From: Amycolatopsis mediterranei
GTDB lineage: Bacteria > Actinomycetota > Actinomycetes > Mycobacteriales > Pseudonocardiaceae
Direction of reading: 5' to 3'
Length of the DNA: 64,000 nt
Assembly: GCF_026017845.1 (NCBI RefSeq)
Contig: NZ_CP100416.1
Location: 3,199,962-3,263,961, forward strand
Translations under genes and position numbers: made by a program
In this document: positions 60,008 through 64,000 of the stretch, in pieces
Layout: every line of letters begins with the position of its first letter
Numbering within the stretch: position 1 is the stretch's first letter
Notes under the pieces: generated by a model
What the model was told of the DNA's origin: nothing
The model's input: the letters and a program-made list of their open reading frames with translations, nothing else
Database searches by the model: none

Positions 60008-60754
60008 TCAGGCGGCGAGGTCTGCCAAGCCGAGGTGAGTGGCGAGGGCTTGGGAGCCTTCCGGGGTCAGGCGCAGCGCGCGGTGGGCCCGGGCTCGCCG
60101 CCGGACCCAGCCCGCGTCGAGGAACCGGGTCGCCACCGCCGCGCCCAGCGCGCCCGCCAGGTGGTGCCGCTGCTCGCTCCAGTCGACGCAGAACTTCAGC
60201 AGCGGACGTCGTCCGGCCGCGACCGCGTCGACGTCCACGCCCAGCGAGCCGAACACCGCGGAAGCCGCCGGACCCAGCGTGTACGGGTGTTCGCGCAGCG
60301 GAGCCGAAATCCGGTCACCCGGCCGCCGTCGCGTATCACCGGGACCGGCCAGAGCACCGTGGGCCAGCAACGCCGACGTCACCGCCACCCCGAGCCGGCC
60401 CGCGAGGTGGTCGTAGCACGTCCGGGCCGTCCGCAGCGCCTCCGCCCGCGTCCCTTCGCGCAACGACGTCACCGGCTGGGACGGCGAACGCCGGGCCAGC
60501 GTCTCCAGCAGCTCTGCGGTGTCCGGGCCGGCCAGCCGGTAGAACCGGTGGCGCCCCGACTTCTCGGCGACGACCAGGCCCGCCGCCCGCAGCTTCGCCA
60601 GGTGCGCGCTGACGCCCGGCGCGGACAGCCGCGCTTCGGCGGCCAGCACGGACGCCGCCAGCGCCCGGCCGTCGGCGAGCGCGAGCAGCACGCGGACCCG
60701 GGCCGGGTCCGCGAACAGCGCGGCCGTGCGCGCGATGTCGGCGTCACCTTCCAC
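60008..60754 (-). CDS. ArsR-family transcriptional regulator
   Basis: The 248-aa protein has an ArsR winged helix at the N-terminus (residues about 5-80: DIARTAALFADPARVRVLLALADGRALAASVLAAEARLSAPGVSAHLAKLRAAGLVVAEKSGRHRFYRL). Its C-terminal about 150 residues include YDHLAGRLGVAVTSALL, as in the larger ArsR sensor subfamily. The start GTG 60754 lies 64 bp from the divergent MFS gene, which is the likely target. The ligand is unknown. Confidence 0.85.
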   Translation of the reverse strand: MEGDADIARTAALFADPARVRVLLALADGRALAASVLAAEARLSAPGVSAHLAKLRAAGLVVAEKSGRHRFYRLAGPDTAELLETLARRSPSQPVTSLREGTRAEALRTARTCYDHLAGRLGVAVTSALLAHGALAGPGDTRRRPGDRISAPLREHPYTLGPAASAVFGSLGVDVDAVAAGRRPLLKFCVDWSEQRHHLAGALGAAVATRFLDAGWVRRRARAHRALRLTPEGSQALATHLGLADLAA

Positions 60755-60818
60755 GCTCCCAGGGTGCCCCCGCGACGCTTCCACCCAAACCGAAGTGTCC
60801 CCGCGGTCCACTGGGGAC

Positions 60819-62141
60819 ATGCTCCTGTTCACCATGTGCGCCGGGATGTTCCTCGTCCAGCTGGACGTCACGGTCGTCAACGTCGCCCTGCCCGCCATCG
60901 GCACCGGCCTGCACGCCGGCCTCGCGACGCAGCAGTGGGTGGTGGACGGCTACGCCGTCACCCTGGCCGCCTTCCTGCTCACCGGCGGCGCCCTCGGCGA
61001 CGTCTTCGGCCACCGCCGGGTGGTCCTCGCGGGCTTCGCGCTGTTCGGCACGGCGTCGGCCGCGTGCGGGCTCGCCGGCTCGGCGCCGTGGCTCGTCGCC
61101 GCCCGCGCCGGCCAGGGCCTTGGCGCGGCGTTGCTGCTGCCCGGGACGCTCGCCGTGATCACGACGGCCTACCCGGGACGCGCCGAGCGCGCGCGGGCCC
61201 TCGGCCTCTGGACCGGCGTGTCGGCGCTGGCCCTGGCGGCGGGCCCGGTGCTGGGCGGCGCGGTCGTGACGGCGGCGGGCTGGCGGCCGGTGTTCTGGCT
61301 CAACGTCCCCGTCGTGCTGGCGGCCGTCTTCGCGACGCGGCGGCTCGTCCCGCGCGGCGAGCGCCGGAGCGGACGGCGGATCGACGTCGCCGGCGTCGCC
61401 ACCGCGGTGCCCGCCCTCGGCGCCGGGGTGTACGCGGTCATCGACCGGAACATCGTGGCCGGGATCGTGGCGGCCGGGGCCCTCGCGGCGTTCGCGGTCG
61501 TGGAATGCCGGGGCGCGGATCCCATGCTGCCCCCGGACGTCGTCCGCCGGACGTCGAGCCCGAACTTCGTCGCGGCGGCGATGAACTTCACCGGCATCGG
61601 CGCGATCCTCGTCCTGACGCTGTACCTGCAGGGGGTCCGGCACGCGGGACCGCTCGAAGCCGGGCTCGAGGTGCTGCCGCTGTTCGGCCCGCTCTCGCTG
61701 CTGGCCCCGGTCGCGGGCCGGCTGACCGGCCGCTTCGGGCCGCGGCCGCTCATGGTCGCCGGCCTCGCGCTCGGCGCGCTCGGCATGCTGAACCTGCTGC
61801 TGCTGAACGAAAACAGCGGGTACCCGGCCCTCCTGCCGACGCTGCTCGGCCTCGGGATCGGGATGAGCCTGCTGACGACGGCGGTGGTGACGGCCGCGGT
61901 CGGTGGCATCCCGCCGGAGCGCGCGGGCGTGGCCGGCGGGGTCAACAACACCGCCCGCCAGGCCGGCGGCGCGCTCGGGGTGGCGGTGCTCGGCGCGGTC
62001 GCGGGCGAGCCGGGCGGGCAGTTCCTCGCCGGGCTCCACGCGGCCGGCCTGATCGCCGGGGTGTTGTGGCTGGTCGCGATCGGCGTCACGCTCGCCGGGG
62101 TACGTGCCCCTCGTGACAACCCGGTTGCGCGGGCCGGTTAA
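60819..62141 (+). CDS. MFS transporter (DHA2-type drug exporter)
   Basis: The 440-aa protein has 12-14 transmembrane helices. It carries the DHA2 motifs FLVQLDVTVVNVALPAI, WVVDGYAVTLAAFLLTGGALGDVFGHRRVVLAG, GLWTGVSALALAAGPVLGG and a C-terminal NNTARQAGGALGVAVLG. It probably exports a toxic small molecule. The divergent ArsR regulator 64 bp away probably represses it. The start is ATG 60819; the longer frame overlaps the arsR gene. Confidence 0.9.
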   Translation: MLLFTMCAGMFLVQLDVTVVNVALPAIGTGLHAGLATQQWVVDGYAVTLAAFLLTGGALGDVFGHRRVVLAGFALFGTASAACGLAGSAPWLVAARAGQGLGAALLLPGTLAVITTAYPGRAERARALGLWTGVSALALAAGPVLGGAVVTAAGWRPVFWLNVPVVLAAVFATRRLVPRGERRSGRRIDVAGVATAVPALGAGVYAVIDRNIVAGIVAAGALAAFAVVECRGADPMLPPDVVRRTSSPNFVAAAMNFTGIGAILVLTLYLQGVRHAGPLEAGLEVLPLFGPLSLLAPVAGRLTGRFGPRPLMVAGLALGALGMLNLLLLNENSGYPALLPTLLGLGIGMSLLTTAVVTAAVGGIPPERAGVAGGVNNTARQAGGALGVAVLGAVAGEPGGQFLAGLHAAGLIAGVLWLVAIGVTLAGVRAPRDNPVARAG

Positions 62142-62152
62142 CCTGGTAGGCA
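62125..62152 (+). promoter_or_regulatory. Promoter for the ileS T-box leader
   Basis: TTGCGC (62125-62130) and TAGGCA (62147-62152) are separated by 16 bp, placing the transcription start near 62158-62160, where the T-box leader begins. The -35 overlaps the end of the MFS gene. Confidence 0.5.
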
Positions 62153-62154
62153 AC

Positions 62155-62374
62155 AGGCGCCGATCCGGCCATCACCGGGGAGCCTCCGGAAGAACCGAGC
62201 GCGAGCTCTCAGTAGAACCGGACGGGTGCGGCCCGTGACAGCCGTCGAACGAAGTGGCCTGCGCGAGCAGGCAAGCGGGGTGGTACCGCGGAACGCCGAG
62301 GCGTCTCGTCCCCGTGTGGGTGACCGGTGCGAAGCCGGTCGTCCGTACGCGAGCGACGAACCGAGGAGCACCCG
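62155..62374 (+). promoter_or_regulatory. Translational T-box riboswitch for ileS
   Basis: The leader contains a short stem I with an ATC (Ile) specifier at 62171-62173 and the T-box bulge core TGGTACCGCGG at 62281-62291, preceded by AAGCGGGG. The TGGT in the bulge pairs with the ACCA end of uncharged tRNA-Ile. Actinobacterial versions of this T-box control translation. It lets ileS be made when tRNA-Ile is uncharged. Confidence 0.93.
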
Positions 62375-62375
62375 G

Positions 62376-64000
62376 ATGTACCCCCAGGCCCAGCTTGGCG
62401 ACGGCGCAGGAGTCCCGTCGCAGCCGTCGTTCCCCGCACTGGAGAAGCAGGTCCTCGCCTATTGGGAGAGCGACCGGACCTTCCAGGCGACGATCGACGC
62501 GCGCCCGGCCGGCGAAAAGGGCGAAAACGAGTACGTCTTCTACGACGGCCCGCCCTTCGCCAACGGCCTGCCGCACTACGGCCACCTGCTCACCGGGTAC
62601 GTCAAGGACCTGGTGCCGCGCTACCAGACGATGAAGGGCCACAAGGTCGAGCGCCGCTTCGGCTGGGACACCCACGGCCTGCCCGCCGAGCTCGAAGCGA
62701 TGCGGCAGCTCGGCATCACCGAGACGTCCGAGATCGAAGAGATGGGCATCGCGAAGTTCAACGCGGCTTCGCAGGAGTCCGTTCTCCGCTACACCGACGA
62801 GTGGCGCGAGTACGTCACCCGCCAGGCCCGCTGGGTCGACTTCGACAACGACTACAAGACCCTCGACGTCACCTACATGGAGTCGGTGCTCTGGGCCTTC
62901 AAACGCCTGTGGGACAAGGGACTCGTCTACGAGGGCTACCGCGTCCTCCCGTACTGCTGGCGTGACGCGACGCCGCTGTCCAACCACGAGCTCGGCATGG
63001 ATTCCGACGTCTACCGCAACCGCCAGGACCCGGCCGTCACGGTCGGTTTCCGCCTGGAGGGCAACGGGACCGAGCTCGACGGCACCTATCTGCTGATCTG
63101 GACGACGACGCCGTGGACGCTGCCGTCGAACCTCGCCACGGCCGTGCACCCGGAGGTGCAGTACGTCGTCGTGGAGAGCGAGGGCAAGCGGTTCCTGCTC
63201 GCCGAAGCGCGGGTTGCCGCGTACGCGCGTGAGCTCGGCGAAGAGCCGACGGTGGTCGCGCACTACACCGGCACGCAGCTGCTCGGAACCCGTTACGCCC
63301 CACCGTTCCCGTACTTCCTCGGCACCGAGAACGCCCACCAGGTGCTGGCCGCCGACTACGTCACCACCGACGACGGCACCGGGATCGTCCACATCGCCCC
63401 GGCCTACGGCGCCGACGACAAGGTCGTCACCGACGCCGCGGGCATCCCGCCGGTCACGCCGGTCGACGCGCACGGCAAGTTCGACGCGACCGTGCCGGAC
63501 TACGAGGGCCAGCAGGTCTTCGACGCCAACCCGAACATCGTGCGGGACCTCAAGAACGGCACCGGATCCGCGGCGCGGCAGGGCGCGGTCCTGTTGCGGC
63601 ACGAGACCTACGACCACAGCTACCCGCACTGCTGGCGCTGCCGGAACCCGCTGATCTACCGCGCGGTCTCGTCGTGGTTCGTCGCGGTGACGCAGTTCAA
63701 GGACCGGATGGTCGAGCTCAACCAGCAGATCACCTGGTACCCGGAGAACGTCAAGGACGGCCAGTTCGGGAAGTGGCTGGAGAACGCCATCGACTGGTCG
63801 ATCTCCCGCAACCGGTACTTCGGCACGCCGATCCCGGTGTGGCAGTCCGACGACCCGGCGTACCCGCGCACCGACGTCTACGGCTCGCTCGACGAGCTCG
63901 AGGCCGACTTCGGCGTGCGGCTGGACAACCTGCACCGGCCCTACATCGACGACCTGACCCGGCCGAACCCGGACGACCCGACCGGCCAGTCGACGATGCG
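62376..64000 (+). CDS. ileS: Isoleucyl-tRNA synthetase, 5' part (cut by window end)
   Basis: About 541 codons are present and the frame is open at 64000. Residues 67-70 (HYGH in [15 protein letters not shown]) form the HIGH motif. The connective-peptide editing domain follows ([45 protein letters not shown]), then a [22 protein letters not shown] zinc-linked stretch. It attaches isoleucine to tRNA-Ile. KMSKS lies beyond the window. The start ATG 62376 follows GAGGAG. Confidence 0.97.
   Translation, partial: MYPQAQLGDGAGVPSQPSFPALEKQVLAYWESDRTFQATIDARPAGEKGENEYVFYDGPPFANGLPHYGHLLTGYVKDLVPRYQTMKGHKVERRFGWDTHGLPAELEAMRQLGITETSEIEEMGIAKFNAASQESVLRYTDEWREYVTRQARWVDFDNDYKTLDVTYMESVLWAFKRLWDKGLVYEGYRVLPYCWRDATPLSNHELGMDSDVYRNRQDPAVTVGFRLEGNGTELDGTYLLIWTTTPWTLPSNLATAVHPEVQYVVVESEGKRFLLAEARVAAYARELGEEPTVVAHYTGTQLLGTRYAPPFPYFLGTENAHQVLAADYVTTDDGTGIVHIAPAYGADDKVVTDAAGIPPVTPVDAHGKFDATVPDYEGQQVFDANPNIVRDLKNGTGSAARQGAVLLRHETYDHSYPHCWRCRNPLIYRAVSSWFVAVTQFKDRMVELNQQITWYPENVKDGQFGKWLENAIDWSISRNRYFGTPIPVWQSDDPAYPRTDVYGSLDELEADFGVRLDNLHRPYIDDLTRPNPDDPTGQSTM

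Overview
The window is high-GC actinobacterial chromosome with heavy use of GTG starts. The final third carries ftsZ, pgeF, yggS-type, sepF, yggT and wag31 (divIVA), then an ileS preceded by a T-box leader. Those genes and the general gene style suggest a Pseudonocardiaceae-type organism, most like Amycolatopsis. That genus call is inference from gene content and style; no search was run.

Layout. 1-1.7 kb: a very GC-rich edge with an 18-C run, then a secreted GH62 arabinofuranosidase with a LacI-type operator. 1.9-26.2 kb: an accessory region dense in signal-transduction ATPases and protease-like proteins. It holds a NACHT ATPase, a detached C-terminal membrane module of another NACHT-type protein, a 1283-aa HTH/STAND/WD40 protein, a TPR-CHAT protease-like protein and a 1097-aa alpha-solenoid protein. 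These are mixed with two flavin monooxygenases, an F420-type nitroreductase, and TetR, MerR and Lrp regulators. 26.2-36.1 kb: ordinary accessory genes, namely a hydrolase fusion with its TetR regulator and tandem operators, a DUF6069/MarR pair around a 17-bp inverted repeat, a secreted tripeptidyl-peptidase-like hydrolase, and a two-component system. 36.1-39.3 kb: a MauE/MauD-like thiol-redox operon around a Tat-exported six-cysteine, tryptophan-rich small protein of unknown function. 39.3-48.6 kb: a secreted subtilase, a LacI-type sensor lacking its DNA-binding domain, a frameshifted ferredoxin-like gene and a TetR gene sharing an operator sequence, a second TetR gene with an SDR, an ohr/ohrR pair and a DinB protein. 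48.6-54.1 kb: a SigK/RskA module whose gene content matches the M. tuberculosis Rv0444c-Rv0449c block. Its two divergent arms have near-identical promoter-like sequences 7 nt from the start codons. 54.2-59.1 kb: the division cluster. 59.1-64 kb: a membrane protein, a 21-bp tandem repeat block whose two halves face opposite ways, an ArsR/MFS pair, and ileS, which runs off the end.

How the genes work together. The SigK arm probably makes or modifies lipids under redox-responsive control. The Mau-like operon looks like a dedicated folding and disulfide apparatus for one exported protein. The 2.5-26 kb region reads as an island of NLR-like, STAND and CHAT proteins, classes often linked to phage defence or regulated cell death. 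Two genes (near 2391 and 44264) are broken by single-base shifts. No tRNA, rRNA, CRISPR array, transposase or phage integrase was seen.
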